Part shown: one piece after another, positions 22,426 to 34,809 of the stretch
How the letters are laid out: every line of letters starts with the position of its first letter
Position numbering within the stretch: position 1 is the stretch's first letter
Origin: Lasioglossum baleicum
Lineage: Eukaryota; Arthropoda; Insecta; Hymenoptera; Halictidae
NCBI RefSeq assembly: GCF_051020765.1
Contig: NC_134933.1
Coordinates: 11,071,461 to 11,135,460, forward strand
Reading direction: 5' to 3'
Length of the DNA stretch: 64,000 bases
The notes under the pieces: generated by a model
What the model was told of the DNA's origin: nothing
Seen by the model: the letters and a program-made list of their open reading frames with translations, nothing else
Databases searched by the model: none
Translations under genes and position numbers: made by a program

Positions 22426-23477
22426 GTCAGGGAACGATCCGGCGATATAATTTATCGGCGGACGGTCAACGCGGATCGATCTATTACTTTGCACGGTGCC
22501 TCGCAGATTAAAATCCTCGTTCGGGCCGAATTGAAAGGGAAGAGAGAAGAAAAAAGAAATGGCAATCACGATCAATCGCGATGAATTCAATCGGAGCCTC
22601 TCTCTCGAGAGAGAACTCGCGTTCCACTCCTTTGTGCGATTGTTGCGTGAGGCGCGTGAATGGATCCGAGTAATTCCTTTCTCGAGATCGCACCGATTGA
22701 TCCTCGTGATCTTAATCGACGCGCTCGATGGCCGGGAAGAACGTATAATTGATTTAAGCAAAAGAGAAACGGTACGCTTTTAACTCTGATTTGTGAGTCG
22801 AACGCGTCGCCGATCCTCGTTGTGCAATTTCGGGTACGCGCTTCCTGCTCTCGCACGAAGCCACAAGTCCTCGCAGATTGATCTTTACAAGTACCGTGAC
22901 ACCGAAAACGCGCTTTCGTTATCAGATCGAATTTAACGAACCACGCCGAGAAACGTAGTTTGATTAAACAATGGCGCAAAAAAAAAAAGAAGAAATGTAT
23001 GCTGGCGCCGTGTAACGTTAAAAACGACAGCGTTCCATCATTCAATTTCCTCGTTATTCTTCCCAGCTCTCAGTTCCACGGTGCAACGGACGAGCGGTTT
23101 TATGAAAGTTTATGAACACGGTCAATTGAATACAATCACGAAATTAAATGAAGTAATTTGATCGCGTTGAACGAGGCCCCGTGACGTCTCGGAGATGGAT
23201 ATGGGGAACACTCCGAATGTAGTTTCGCTAATGTCACTTGATGAATAAGCTGCGAATCATTGCGGCGACGCGACGCAACGCGTCCTGTGAACTCTAGTTT
23301 CTGACGTTACTCAATTCTAGCTTCGTTAGAATGTTTGTGTTCGTCTGTTCACACAAATATTCAGCTCTCCAATTTCGTCTGGTACGTACGCCAACAATGT
23401 GCAATTGTCTAAGTATCACTGAAACAATTGCAAGGATGTCGCAATTCCTGTTTTTGTTGAAACAATATACAAGAAGG
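22426..23477. other. Unannotated stretch
   Basis: Overlapping frames on both strands at 22390-23045; purine-rich AGAGAAGAAAAAAG at 22542. No gene called. Confidence 0.5.
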
Positions 23478-23827
23478 CATTCAGAACAGTTTGTTCAACA
23501 ACTCTTGAAGTTCTTCAACAACTTTATTCTAGATTAGATTGTTCAATTAAAGTGCAATCAATACAGTTAAACTGCAATCTAGTTCTCCGGGGAAGAAAAT
23601 ATTCTTTTTAAAAAATTCTTGTCGTTGAAGGGTTGTAAATGGCCTCGAGACATCATTCAGAACAGTTCGTTCAACAACTTGAAGTTCTTCAACAACTTTA
23701 TTCTAGATTAGATTGTTCAATTAAAGTGCAATTTATGCAGTTAAACTGCAATCTAGTTCTCCGGGGAAGAAAATATTTTCTTTTTAAAAAATTCTCGTCT
23801 CCGAAGGGTCGGAAATGGCCTCGAGGG
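23478..23827. repeat. Tandem duplication, two 176-bp units
   Basis: Units 23478-23653 and 23654-23827 start CATTCAGAACAGTT and end near GGCCTCGAG. They share TTCTAGATTAGATTGTTCAA and AGTTCTCCGGGGAAGAAAAT. Few differences, so a recent duplication. Confidence 0.92.
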
Positions 23828-25110
23828 TTAGCCAGCGATATTTTTCGTATTCGGTGAAAGCGAAGCGCGTATTATTCCACGTTGTCAGTAATAGTTGCGC
23901 TTGGACAACGCGAGGACAAGGTTTGACCGCGCCTAGCTTTCCACGATAATTAACTTCGGCGCTATCCCGGTCACGTGACAGTCGTTAGTTGTTATTCCAT
24001 TCGTTTATTCGTCCTCAGGCAAATCGTAAGAATAGCGCAAGACGAGAGAGAGAAGCCGGTGCATAACAATGACCATACGCGCTGGAATACGTGTCATAAC
24101 TCGTTGAATTCCAACATCGCCAGCCTGCAATTAGTCAGCGTCGAGAGACTCGAGATAACGAACGGATAACTTCGATGTTTCGCAGAATGTGGGGGATATT
24201 AGAGAATGGTGAAATGCCGCAGACGCACTGGAATTTTACTCTTGCGTTGGCAAGTCGACCACGAATTCGTTAAATAACGGAAAGAATCACCGCGGAAGTC
24301 TCCCGAGGAACGTGATCGTTGAAAAGGGCTGCACAAGAAAACCGTGGGATTCTTAGAAGTGTTTAGGTAAAGAACCCTTGTCGCGGCGAGCCCCCGTCCA
24401 CGTTGATTTCTGATCTAGACTGGTATTTCCTCCCAGAGATCTTCTTTTAGATCTCCAAGCGACGTCACGCTCTTCGTGCTGTTTGAAAAGGGTCTGCTTT
24501 TAAACGAGGAATCAGTTCGTTCCAGAAAACTCGTCAATATCTACCGGCCGGATGTGAGAAACTCAATGCACATTCGTTCCCGAAACGAACTTTCATTTTC
24601 AAGAATTATAGAAAAATTAACGTAATTTATCTCACTCTCAATTTTTGGGAAAAATGTTTAACGTGATATTCTTTTCTGAATGGCTGTGGGTTCAAGATTT
24701 AACAAAGGAGTATATCTCTTTAAACTGCTTGTGTACTAGGCGATTGTTTGTAATTTATATTGTACATATTATATGTGTCCATAATTATGAAACCATTATC
24801 TAACAGTTCATTTTTAACAATATCGTAAAAAGTACATTGACCATTTTAAAACGTCTGTACAGTACTGCAAAATAATCTCTTCCTTAAGATCGAAATTGCA
24901 TTAATTTAAAAAAGAACATGATATTCTATAAACATGTAGTGTTTTGCAGGAAGTAAAAACGATAGGAAAAACAGTTTAGTCTTAAAAGATAACAATGTTT
25001 TTAGTGGGAATATTATTGTTTGCAATTGCGAGGGTTTTTTTTTAATTTAACTTACTTAGTTAAGAGGCTGACTGGATATTACTATTATAAATAAATGATT
25101 ATCTACTCAC
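23828..25110. other. Presumed intron downstream of the minus-strand exon
   Basis: AT-rich from 24600 on, no recognised repeats. Begins (minus strand) with the GTGAGTAG donor at 25110. Confidence 0.5.
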
Positions 25111-25271
25111 GCTTTTACTGTGGCTAGTGCTGTGCGTATGATGCGTGTCGATCTTCATATTAGCACACCGATTCAAAGCATGCAATCGTCGAAATAGACT
25201 CTGCAAGGAATCGGCCTCGAGGAAGGGATGATCCTTGGCTACACCAGAGACGTCTATTGGGAACTGATAAT
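25111..25271 (-). CDS. Internal coding exon of an unrecognised minus-strand gene
   Basis: Read on the minus strand, the segment is preceded by a pyrimidine-rich tract ending in a good acceptor (TTTTCTTTTGATTACAG) and is followed directly by a strong donor, GTGAGTAG. Between them 161 bases are open in one frame: the first two bases finish a split codon, then 53 full codons follow, so the acceptor is phase 1 and the donor phase 0. The peptide begins YQFPIDVSGVAKDHPFLEAD, continues with a likely amphipathic helix around SLQSLFRRLHALNRCANMK, and ends in a His/Ser/Thr-rich tail HTHSTSHSKS. No signal peptide, membrane segment or catalytic motif is visible. The composition is unlike the Arg/Ser-rich chance frames elsewhere in the window. 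I do not recognise the family, and partner exons are not obvious nearby, so large introns are inferred. Splice signals and frame are seen; the gene model is inference. Confidence 0.72.
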
Positions 25272-25659
25272 CTGTAATCAAAAGAAAACAATCGTTTAAT
25301 TCTATTCATAGAAGATTGAACGTGACTTCAGTGGACAATTATCTGCTGTGTACCTAATTCATTGAATTAAACACTTGAGTGCTTGGTAGTCTCGTGTTTC
25401 TTATAGACAGCTCGAATTTAATTGGCTTCTGAAGGTCACTTTCTCTACTGTGAATCACACTAGGACACGACTTCTAACTTGACACACCCTCTTGCCTATC
25501 CTTTTGCTGTCTAGATAACTAAACAATAAGGGGGAAAGGTAATCCCTTGTGGCCTTCAGCAGCTGGTTGATCTTAATCCGCCCGTAGAATGACTCGACAA
25601 TGTGGCTTATCTAGTGAACCTCACTACAATTCAGAACTACAGGAACCTTTACAAAGTGG

Positions 25660-26140
25660 ACTTAACCCAGACCGTACACTCCTGTCATACTAAGTGTTTA
25701 TAATTGTTTGTAATCGCTACCCCGTTGAAACACCATCACACACGAAGCGTCTGCTCGTATTGGCATCATCGACAACCCTATGTGTAGATGCAACTTCGAG
25801 TGTAAAACTCTTAACCACGTCCTTTGGCAGTGTAATTTATAGAATACGCAAAGATCATTACTGTTGAACAATCTTTTTAAGTTAAGATTTCAGCTGTGTG
25901 CTTCTAGACGTTTCCATGTTTCTGGCTGGGCCCAATGTCAAAGCCTGTCTCCACATACTTTCGTTTAAAAAAAAAAAACTGTAACCTGCGCGTTTAAGGA
26001 AAAACAAAAAGGGAAAAAATTAGTACATATACCCTTACTTTTAGTTTTTGTAGAGGTTACTTGCTCTGTATACTTTGGTTTAGTTTGTGCCGAATGTTGT
26101 AATAAATCTCTTATCAGATTTTCTCAATAAAAAGAAACAC
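25660..26140 (+). mobile_element. 3' remnant of a non-LTR retrotransposon (R1/Jockey-type)
   Basis: Translation from 25759 reads IGIIDNPMCRCNFECKTLNH followed by VLWQCNL. This has the C-x-C ... T-x-x-H-x4-C spacing of the zinc knuckle at the C-terminus of ORF2 proteins in R1, LOA and Jockey-like LINEs, just downstream of the reverse transcriptase. The frame is broken: a stop lies upstream at 25726 and another right after the knuckle, and coding-like sequence continues past it (LLLNNLFKLRF). The tail is A-rich, with AATAAA-type signals near 26100 and 26125 and an A-run at 25968. Only the dead 3' end is present, as is usual for 5'-truncated LINE copies. The 5' edge may lie as far up as about 25430. 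It sits about 400 bases from the exon at 25111-25271, inside a presumed intron. Confidence 0.6.
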
Positions 26141-26149
26141 AAAGCGTCT

Positions 26150-27147
26150 CTAAATCGAGCAAAATTTTTCTACGCACGTATGCAACCTTGGAAAGAATGA
26201 AAGAAGACATTGAAGAAAATAAATATCATATTCCAACTGATATGTGCTTATTACATTACTTATTGCATAACATTAGTATAAAGGTTATTATTGTAATATT
26301 ATGTATGTAATACAGACTGCAGAATAACCTCTTATCGGAGGCTACAACTGTACACTAAGGACAAAAATATCATGAAAGTCAAAATTATTTCTTCAAATTC
26401 GAAAACACTGTGTTTCCACACGATTCGCACATTTCGGTTATTTTTTCAAAGGTCTCTGCACCGAGACGTCAACACCGCCGCGCCGTCTCGACCAAAAAGA
26501 AAAACGTTAACTATTATTATTATTGCCGAAAGTGTGTTAGTTCGCCGCGGCGCTGGTTCCGAGAATATCCAAAGCCTACATAAGCTGTTATGGCAGCGTG
26601 TAAACGAGACAATTGTGGAATCTGACGTAGGTAAGAATTCGAAGAAACGGGAGAGATGTATGGGCCGTGCAAGGCAGAAGGATCGCCGCGAAGGATCCAA
26701 GGCGAAAGGGACACAAAGGAAAGTCTGTGCGTCCGTTTCCTCGAAGTCGGACCACGCCGACGAGACCAACGATTTTCATATCTCTCCTCTCCTGTTGTTA
26801 CCGCTCTTATCAACTTTCACCCGAAACACAACGCGCACCGTTTGGCAACGCGGATGACATTACTCTCTCGGGTACTTCCGCGGGTCAACCATGGCCATCC
26901 GTCTTTGTCCTCTTTCGTCCAATCCTGAGCAACACGAGCACATGTTTATGGATAACCCGTTGAAACTTCGGCCTCCATCGCGACTTGCGCAACGTCGACA
27001 CAGATCTCCTGAACCAGATCTTGGATCTACGATCTCGGATTCGGGCCGGATCGATCGGAGCTATTTTGTAGGTTCCATCTTGGGAATTTATTGGGGGGTG
27101 GATCAATCTTCTCGAAATCTTAAGGCCATTTTAATACGTCATTCAAG
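26150..27147. other. Unannotated stretch
   Basis: Overlapping frames on both strands at 26372-27271, none with a motif. CAGTGTAATTTATAGAATACG-type LINE sequence does not extend here. Confidence 0.45.
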
Positions 27148-27750
27148 TAATCAAACATATTTTTTTGTTCGAAATATTTTCAAGAAAACTTTGCAGCTTA
27201 TGAAACACAAAAGATACATCTCGATTGGCCCACAGCTAAGAAAACATCTAGTGAAATCATGCACAAGATGAAAAATAAAGATTTTGGTAGGTTCTACCTA
27301 CGTTATTGAAGTAGCCAAACATATTTTTCTGTCAGAAATATTTTCAACAAAACTTTGCAGCTTATGAAACACAAAAGATACATCTCGCTTGGCCCTCAGT
27401 TAAGAAGACGTCTTGTAAAATCATGCACCGGATGAAAAATGAAGACTTTGATAAGCAAGGTCTGCAAGTTCCATTTAGAGAATTTATTGTGACGGATGGG
27501 GTGGATAGTTCTTCTCGAAATATTAGGGACATTGTACTACGACATTGAACTAACCAAACATATTTTTTTGTTAGAAATATTATCAAGAGAACTTTGTCTC
27601 AAATGAGAGAAAGGAGACAGAGAGAGCTAAGAGCCGAATGTTGCGAAACACGCAAGATACATCTCGATTGGCCCACAGCAGAGAAGACGTCTCATAAAAT
27701 CATGCACCAGATGAAAAATGAAGATTTTGGATAAGCAAGGTCTGCATGTT
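27148..27750. repeat. Irregular tandem repeat, three units
   Basis: AACCAAACATATTTTTTTGT, AAGATACATCTCG, TTGGCCCACAG and ATCATGCACCAGATGAAAAA recur three times (from about 27148, 27313 and 27553). The third unit has a roughly 50-bp purine-rich insertion (AGAGAAAGGAGACAGAGAGA). Confidence 0.85.
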
Positions 27751-30700
27751 AATTCGACGTTCTATGCGGATGAAAGCGTGTGAATCACTTCAAAGAGTCC
27801 TCGGCGCGTACGCTTATTACATTATCTCGTTGAACGATCTCCGGAAGCTTTTCGTACGTTTGGCGTTTAACTCTTTCCCTTTTTAGTTTTATCTCTCGCA
27901 TGCTTTACGAATATAATTTCGAGGTACTAGGTCACGAGGAGAAAGGTAATTATTCTGACTCGGTACCTTTTTTTTTCTTCCTCGCTTTATTTGGACTGGC
28001 CTGACTCGCAGCTAATTGAACACGATTCTTTACTTTCTTGAACGCTGATTACACGGTCGTCCGTATAATCGGATGAGAGAAAAAAAGGCGGAAGAGAGAA
28101 AAAAATAGCCCGGGAGCTGCTTTAAATCACATTATTATGTTAAGAGCAACGACGTGTAAAAGAAAGTTCAAGCCGCTTGGGCTAGGCTGTTATTAAGCTA
28201 CCGTCCGGATGATAATTAAGTTAGAGATGATAATCAGAATAATAGCGTTATTATTTGAATTTTAACGAAGCCCGTGATCACGTCCTGACTTCGCAACGTT
28301 TTGCCGGCTACATTTCAACTGCGTACTTTCCCTAAAAAACTCCTAGATCGTTCATGGCGACAGGCATTCCAGATATCTGGAATTTCTTTCGTAACGCGAA
28401 CACGCTCCCACGATAATCGCAACATGAAAAACGTCGCGATATGCTCTTTATTTATATTACATCAGGCCGGTGACGCGAACGGTTTACTTTCGATGATCTC
28501 ATAACGTCCCACTATTTTTACGAAAAAGGAAAGCGATACCAAATCGCACTACTTTTTCATACTAGCTTGTTGCGTGCACAATTATTTCTTGTTTGCACAA
28601 GGTACGTACAAATTGGTCCTTTTCACATTCATAATGGTGTAGAAGAAACCGGACAATGTACACCCAATTTGTTCGTTTTAACGACGTACATTCGATATAC
28701 ATTATTTATTTAGTAGGATACGTTTGAATGATGCAAGTTGGACCACCGTGAACTACTGAATAAAGGGAATATTTTGTAACTATATTATCTGAAATTGTGA
28801 ATTTCAATTATCCGCGTGCATCCGGTTAGTAATTATCGGTCGTACGAAAAATCCAGAGGCAGGCAAGTGAAACTCGCAGGCTCGAATGCTAATTGATACG
28901 TCAGGTGAACGGTGCGCGGCAGTACAGGCCACGTGGGTTTCCAGCGGTACGTAAGTAATTAGTACATCCAGGAAGCGAATGTAATCGGCGATCGTTAAGG
29001 TTAATCTTTCGATCGCGGGGTCTCCGCGTTATCGGCGATTTTGTTATGATCACTGACTCCGGGATGCGCATGTCTCTAGGTTTCCTAATTATTGTTCTGT
29101 GCTTAGAAATAATATTTTTCACGGCGCTACGGTTCGATCAGTTTCTACATTAATTAATTATAGCTATTGCAATGAAAAGAAAGGTGGTGTGTTTCGTCCT
29201 GGACCCGCTAGAGGACTCATCAGTAAGGCTATCTAGCGTTATTAGCGTATTATCTAGCGTATTATTTCTAATTAGAAATCGTGCGATCATTATCAATCCC
29301 TCCTTTATTGTTCTGTGCCTTTAAGAAACCTGAAAAAAATTCTGAACTAATTATTGTGGTCTCTAATTTACTAAGCAAGTGGTAGTTCAGTGAAAGGTTT
29401 AATCCTTTCTGCAATAAAAATAAAAATTCGCCTGAAAGTTGCGAAGAAATAGGCATTTGGGATTTTTTTATATTTCTAGAAGAACATAGAACATTGTTAA
29501 ATATTATTAAACGGGTATCCAGATACCCCGTGGCCAATACGAGTTCACGTATCCACGCGAGCGCCTACTCGGAGAAAAAGTGGACACGCGAAACAGATAA
29601 TGAGCCGACATGTTCATTAAATGTAATGCCGCGAACTGCACGCGAATCGACAGACTTTTTCCTCGCTTTGTTTGAAGCGCGCGCGCTGCCAGTAACTCCA
29701 CCGCGTTCTGTACGATCGGTTATAGTAATTGATTCACTCGGTTGAAAGCGATCGCTGCTGTATATCTCAGTTAAAATTTTAATTAAGGTGCTTCCTAAAA
29801 ATGCAAGTTTCTTTAAACCGATACTTGTGTTCAATTAATAATATATTTATTCGTCGAGGTGCTTTCTCTATGTATTGTAACACTAGATCTATGGATTTAT
29901 GACGAAAACAAATAGCTGTAATTTAAAACAGTAAAAACATTAGAAGATTTTAAAGATATTGTTAGATTATTTTCGTCCGGGGTGTAATTAAAAGCCGTGT
30001 AAGTATTTGTGAAATTTCATGGATTTTCATGACGGTATAGGTACGAGAAGATTAAAAAAATTCAATCGAATATAGAAAAATTCTCTATAAATAAAAATGA
30101 TAAATTTGATAGCTTCCAGCAGTGCTTCGAGACGTGCTTCGAGACGTGCTTGCTTGCCACAGCGCGTACACGTCCATAATTGCGATGTATTCCCGGTACC
30201 AATTAAAGGTGTCTGAAACATAATCGACGATTTGCTAGACGTGACAAACGTATCGAGTGTCCGGAAAGCTGATACCTCGAAAACACGCATCACCGTAGAT
30301 TCCTCATCGGTTTGCGCAACGAAACATTTTTTCCTCAAGATCTGACGAGCATCGATCACTCGACGATCGTTTTGTTTGCCGAACACGTTGGGTACACGCG
30401 CGATACTTACGTATCTCACACTTTCTCTATTTGGAGAAGAAATCTACGTTTATCGTGAATCCGATTTACGTTCAACTCCTCGCAGGAATCGAAGAGAGGG
30501 ATCGTCGAACGCGATTCTGACGTCAGAACGATGTCCACGCGATATTTCTACGGTTTTGGTCAGATCGTGAATCACCGATCGGTCGCTAAATCGAACGTTG
30601 TTCAAAGGTTGCGGCGACGGTAACTTAATTAACTGTCGATCCTCTTAGCGTACACGTGTGACCGAGAAAGTAGGCCATCGAGATTGCATCGCGGAGATGA

Positions 30701-31166
30701 TCAATATAAATCTTCGGTAACTCGAGTTGGATTTATCACGAGAACCAAGCGCGGAGCTCTATACCGTGTCAGCCCGTGCGCGTCCCTTGATCTTTAGATC
30801 ACTTGTGATCTCTTGATCCTGCTACCCAGCCGTTTATTGGCTCACAACGGACCAAATAATCCGCGGTAAGATCCACGCGAGCCTTCCGATCCCGGAGATC
30901 GCGTTGTTTGAGATGTGCATTCGTATTTAGCTCGTCGCGTTAACACACGGAACTCAAATGGTTGAACGATGTAGGCTAAAGTTGCCTAATATGGGATAAT
31001 ACCATATCTTGTTACAGAATTCTTGTTTCGTAACTGGCAATTAGCTTTTGCCTTTAGCTTTCTTTTAGTTCCCTTTTGAAATTTCTGCGAAAATCGTTGC
31101 ACAGAGATTTTGCAGCTTGGGGATAAAAGTAACACAATACTAATATTTTCCTAACATTGTTATAAA
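27751..31166. other. Long unannotated stretch
   Basis: Single-copy-looking apart from the MITE fragment at 29881. ACGTGCTTCGAG is doubled at 30127-30149. A 130-codon minus frame (30027-30419) lies upstream of a GTAAGTATC-like site in the wrong position to be its donor. No gene called. Confidence 0.5.
29881..29990 (+). mobile_element. TAGAC MITE, degenerate fragment
   Basis: CACTAGATCTATGGATTTATGACGAAAAC followed by AAAACAGTAAAAACATTAGA matches the inner left part of TAGACAGCGG-type copies; the ends are worn. Confidence 0.5.
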
Positions 31167-31174
31167 ATGATGAT

Positions 31175-31379
31175 TAAACTGCGGATCTTTATGCAATTAT
31201 GAAGAAATTGGATGGGCGAAATATAAAACAATAAAATGTTAGAAAAATTAAAAAACAACTACAACAATGTTGTTTTTAATGCAACAAAACCACTAAGGGA
31301 TGAAATCAATTCTTATTTTACTCCTGCTGTCCACAGTGAATAAAAAACAATTTTATTTTGCATAAAGATCTGCAGTCTA
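31175..31379 (+). mobile_element. TAGAC hAT-like MITE, 205 bp
   Basis: Ends TAAACTGCGG and CTGCAGTCTA. Flanks ATGATGAT (31167-31174) and GTAATGAT (31380-31387), two mismatches. Interior close to the copy at 7194-7393 (GAAGAAATTGG, GGGATGAAAT). Confidence 0.82.
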
Positions 31380-32239
31380 GTAATGATTCTTTAATGCGTT
31401 TCAAATTGAAGAATTCTATCCTACATTTTGTATAAAACTGTAATTTTCATTTTCATTAATAGCGTGGGGACTAGCGAACTTTCTACGCGTATTATCACAA
31501 CGCATCACGAGAATAGAACGCTAATGTTCGTGTAACATGGCAGCACGTGCGGATATGCTAAATGTGTTTGACGGCGGAGTACTTCGGCGGCTGGTCCGTG
31601 CGTCGCGTCGGCTAAAAAGTAGATTAGCTAAAGATAGAAATACGATCGATAAAAACCGTCTGTTACATACGTAATAGTTACATGTTCTTTCATTTCCGTG
31701 TGCTGGTCTTCGATCGACCACGCGAAGTTTCAAATTTCAAAGCTGGCCAGGCTTTGACTACATGGGCGCGTTGAAGAGCGACATTTGACTGGCCATCATC
31801 CATTAAATTACAACGATAAATATACTTTACGTTGCTCCTCGAGTCATTACAAAGATGCAGCGGGAAAAGCTCGTTCACTCATTCGCGCAATTTTGATTAC
31901 ACACATAGTCCCGCAAGTCTTGCGGGATTTCGCATCATCTGTTTGAGAAATGCGGTATCAAAAAATGACGCGGGATCCTATTTTGTGGGATTGCAAGCCC
32001 TAAATCTGTGGTTGTAAGGAAGAACGCTGCATGTCGCATACTTTTATGAATTCTTTGGATAACATTTCGATGACATTGATTAAATTGCATTATTTTCTGA
32101 ACTTTCCGAATTCGTTTTCATGACTTTTTTTCTGGTGAATACGTAAGTCCTATACTCTAAAGCTCAATTAATGCATAAACTCAAAATGAAATTGTGACAC
32201 GCGGCGTTTTTCCTGACAACCACAAAAATATAACATTAA

Positions 32240-32457
32240 CACTAGAACTACCGAGCACTAAACGCAATTGGCATACACTGCCTTAGTATAATGACAAAAT
32301 TGCGTTTGTTTAGATTTTGTTCCACTTTTGTTTAAATATGTACTTCAATACAGTGGTTGACTAAAAAAATTTCTCAGAATAACATATTTGTAATTTTAAT
32401 ATTTCTAATAGAAGAAATCACGAGGAAGTCATTTTGACTCGGCCGGTAGTTGTAGTG
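32240..32457 (+). mobile_element. TTAA-type (piggyBac-like) MITE, 218 bp, CACTAGAACTACCG ends
   Basis: TTAA at 32236-32239 and 32458-32461. Inverted ends CACTAGAACTACCGAGC and GGCCGGTAGTTGTAGTG (complement CACTACAACTACCGGCC). No coding frame. A third TTAA family in the window. Confidence 0.85.
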
Positions 32458-32461
32458 TTAA

Positions 32462-33589
32462 ACCTTGAAATAATGCAGCAACAGAGTTTTGCCCAGAAAA
32501 AGCGGGCTCCCGGACCAATGCGCGAGGGTGCGACACTCTTTCGCGAACGTCCGCATCGTGTTCGATAATAATAATAATCGACCTTCGCGTTGAGAGGTCA
32601 GTTCGCAAGTTCGGAAACGATTGAAATGATGTTGATGCGGCAGCCACGACCCAGTACGTCCGTCAAACGGCTGTCTCGTGACTGGGTGCCATAAACGGGC
32701 CATCCTTCCGTGCAGGAAACGGAAAGCCGGGGGTGGGGGGATGGACGTTGTTTTAGTATTCACGAGCAATCTTAGCATGGCGCATATCGGTGGGCATGTA
32801 TTGGTATTGTATTTATATCGTAGCTTCTGCCGGCCGACACGGGGTTCAACTGGGTCAATTAGCTACTATTCATAGTGCTCTTCGATCGCGAGGAGCCCGA
32901 CTGAGTTATGATCGCGGTGTAAGCGCGCTTACGTATGTATCCGCGTGTATGTGTCCGTCTACGCGTATGTACAGGCGAAGTTCGAAGCCGCGAACGGAGA
33001 AGGAAGAAAACACGCGTGCGTCCCCGGCAACGTTTGTTTTAACCGTGCGCTCGGAGAACCGGTGCAACGAGCGTGCAACCCGCCGGTATAACTACGTCAG
33101 AGAGCGTGCAGCGTGCATCGGCGTGCAGCGGCGACGCGGACCAGCCGGATTTTCTCACGCGATCACTTCTAACCGACGATCTTGGATCATCGATTGGTTT
33201 CGTCTGCTGAATCGGAGCCGCAGACTCGTTCCTAGAATTATCATGTTTCGAGCAGCTATCGCGTTGAGATGATGATGCGGGAACCACGGCTCTTCAGTTT
33301 CGTCCACGGCCGATTCGACGATCTCGATCATGCATGATCGAGAGTCGAGTGCTCTCTGTTGGTTACTCAGTCGTTCACCTTGGAGTTCTGCACTGTTTCC
33401 ACAGAACGTGGCGGTTTCTAAATCTTTTTCTTCGTCGAGCTGATCCTTCTTTTTTCGAATTCGGCCAGACACGCTCGTTTCTTTCCATTTTTTGCATTTA
33501 ACATTCCATTGCATTGCGTAATCAGTTAAAAAGTCTTTGATTTTGCTATTTAACACATATCTCCTTATTTAGTTAATATTCGTGGATTA
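32462..33589. other. GC-rich patch, no recognised gene
   Basis: CpG-rich 32600-33300, TGTATGTGTCCGTCTACGCG-like variants near 32935-32970. Frames on both strands (for example 33155-33556 minus, Lys/Glu-rich) show no domain. Candidate regulatory region. Confidence 0.4.
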
Positions 33590-33850
33590 TCTCGATTTGC
33601 TTTGATTTAACGAAAGTAGTCATTTATTTCTGCACTGAAAGGGATAAGCTGTATGATACTCGAAACGCGCATACATCCTCTTATTTATACATTTCTAACA
33701 TTAATGATTCATTTATTATATCTTTCGGTAACATTCCTGATTGTTCCGATTCGTTTTGATTCAAAGAAACAGTAATTTATTTCCGCACTGAAAGGGTTAA
33801 GCGGTGTGACACTCGAAACGCGCGTACAGCCTCTGAATTCACAAAGATTT
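33590..33850. repeat. Tandem duplication, about 160-bp units
   Basis: TTCGTTTTGATTCAAAGAA, TAATTTATTTCCGCACTGAA, AGGGTTAAGC and GACACTCGAAACGCGC occur in diverged form at about 33593-33680 and 33748-33830. Confidence 0.75.
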
Positions 33851-34209
33851 CTGAACAAACATATTCCATTACTCGCAGCCTCTCGGTTTCCTGTAGTATC
33901 ACCATTTTTGTCGGGAAATCGACGCACATAGTGCCGGTTCCGTTTAATTGCCGTAGGTATTCCGAACTCCGTCGGACGCATATATCAAATCGAAAGGTGC
34001 TAGGCGGCGGCCGTAAAATATTCCAGCAATGAATATTTCAAGAGACCCGTGATAAGGAAGTCTGATAAGCGATCGCGAGGGCAAGCCCGCTCCAGGAATC
34101 GTAATGTTCTTGAAACGCACGGTGCTCGGCCGTCGATCGTCTAAAAATAGTCCGCGAGTTTCGTAACTTTTTGCCACGCTCTCCAAAGAGGTGTGTAAAA
34201 CATTCCTGT

Positions 34210-34333
34210 GGTTAAGGCAGAGCCTTTTATTTAGAAACTTGCGCCATTCTTTCCTCTGCATTTGGCATCTGGGTTGTTGCAACACACGCCCTGCACTGTG
34301 TGTCTTGTCCAGCTGCGCGTGCATGTTTCTCGG
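34210..34333. repeat. Conserved duplicated block, copy 1
   Basis: GGTTAAGGCAGAGCC...GCGCCATTCTTTCC...TTTGGCATCTGGGTTG...TGTCCAGCTGC recurs at 35416-35542. Differences are mostly transitions and are not concentrated at third positions of any frame, so it does not look like a duplicated coding exon. No known RNA recognised. Confidence 0.7.
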
Positions 34334-34603
34334 TAGCAACGCCGCGTCGGCCCGGCCCGACCCGACCATTTATTTACATATTGATTACTCGCGAAAATAA
34401 AACGCTTCGGGGATCCCAAGGGATCGGGTCAACAAGTTGTTGGACGATCAGAGCCGAATCGATAAAGCTAGAAGGAAACTCCGAGACGTGACCAGTGTTC
34501 AACTGTACAGGGTATCCCAAAAGTGTTGTGCTCCCTTGAAAGGGCTGATCCCCCCTGAGGTGATTTCAAGTCAGTCTTTCCTTTGTCAAAATGTTCTGTG
34601 ACT

Positions 34604-34805
34604 CAGAGTCACCACTAAAAAGTGCTGTACCATTATTCGAAATATTGTTTACATTATTAAATTTGTCGGTATCGAATCAATTACTAAACATTTAGGTATT
34701 GAACGAGGTATTATGTATACCAATTTCATATCCATAAAATTCAAAAAATCATGGGGAATGGAAATACTCTAGCTAGGAAGAAATGTTCCGTTTTCAAGTT
34801 AAAAT
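34604..34805 (-). mobile_element. piggyBac-like MITE fragment, reversed, nested
   Basis: The complement matches the reference copy at 17003 (ATGGATATGAAATTGGTATA, AGTAATTGATTCGATACC, TTTTTAGTGGTGACTC). The termini are missing. The TTGATTAG site is uninterrupted (one mismatch). Confidence 0.7.
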
Positions 34806-34809
34806 ACAT

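Noticed and set aside
33155..33556. 133-codon Lys/Glu-rich minus-strand frame as an exon
   Set aside because: The composition is somewhat protein-like, but the only donor-like site (GTGAAC) is weak and no acceptor or family match was found.
34231..34369. Cysteine-switch-like PRC motif in the minus-strand frame over the duplicated block
   Set aside because: The PRCQ run resembles the metalloproteinase PRCG motif only superficially, the key Gly and Asp are missing, and substitutions between the two block copies are not coding-like.
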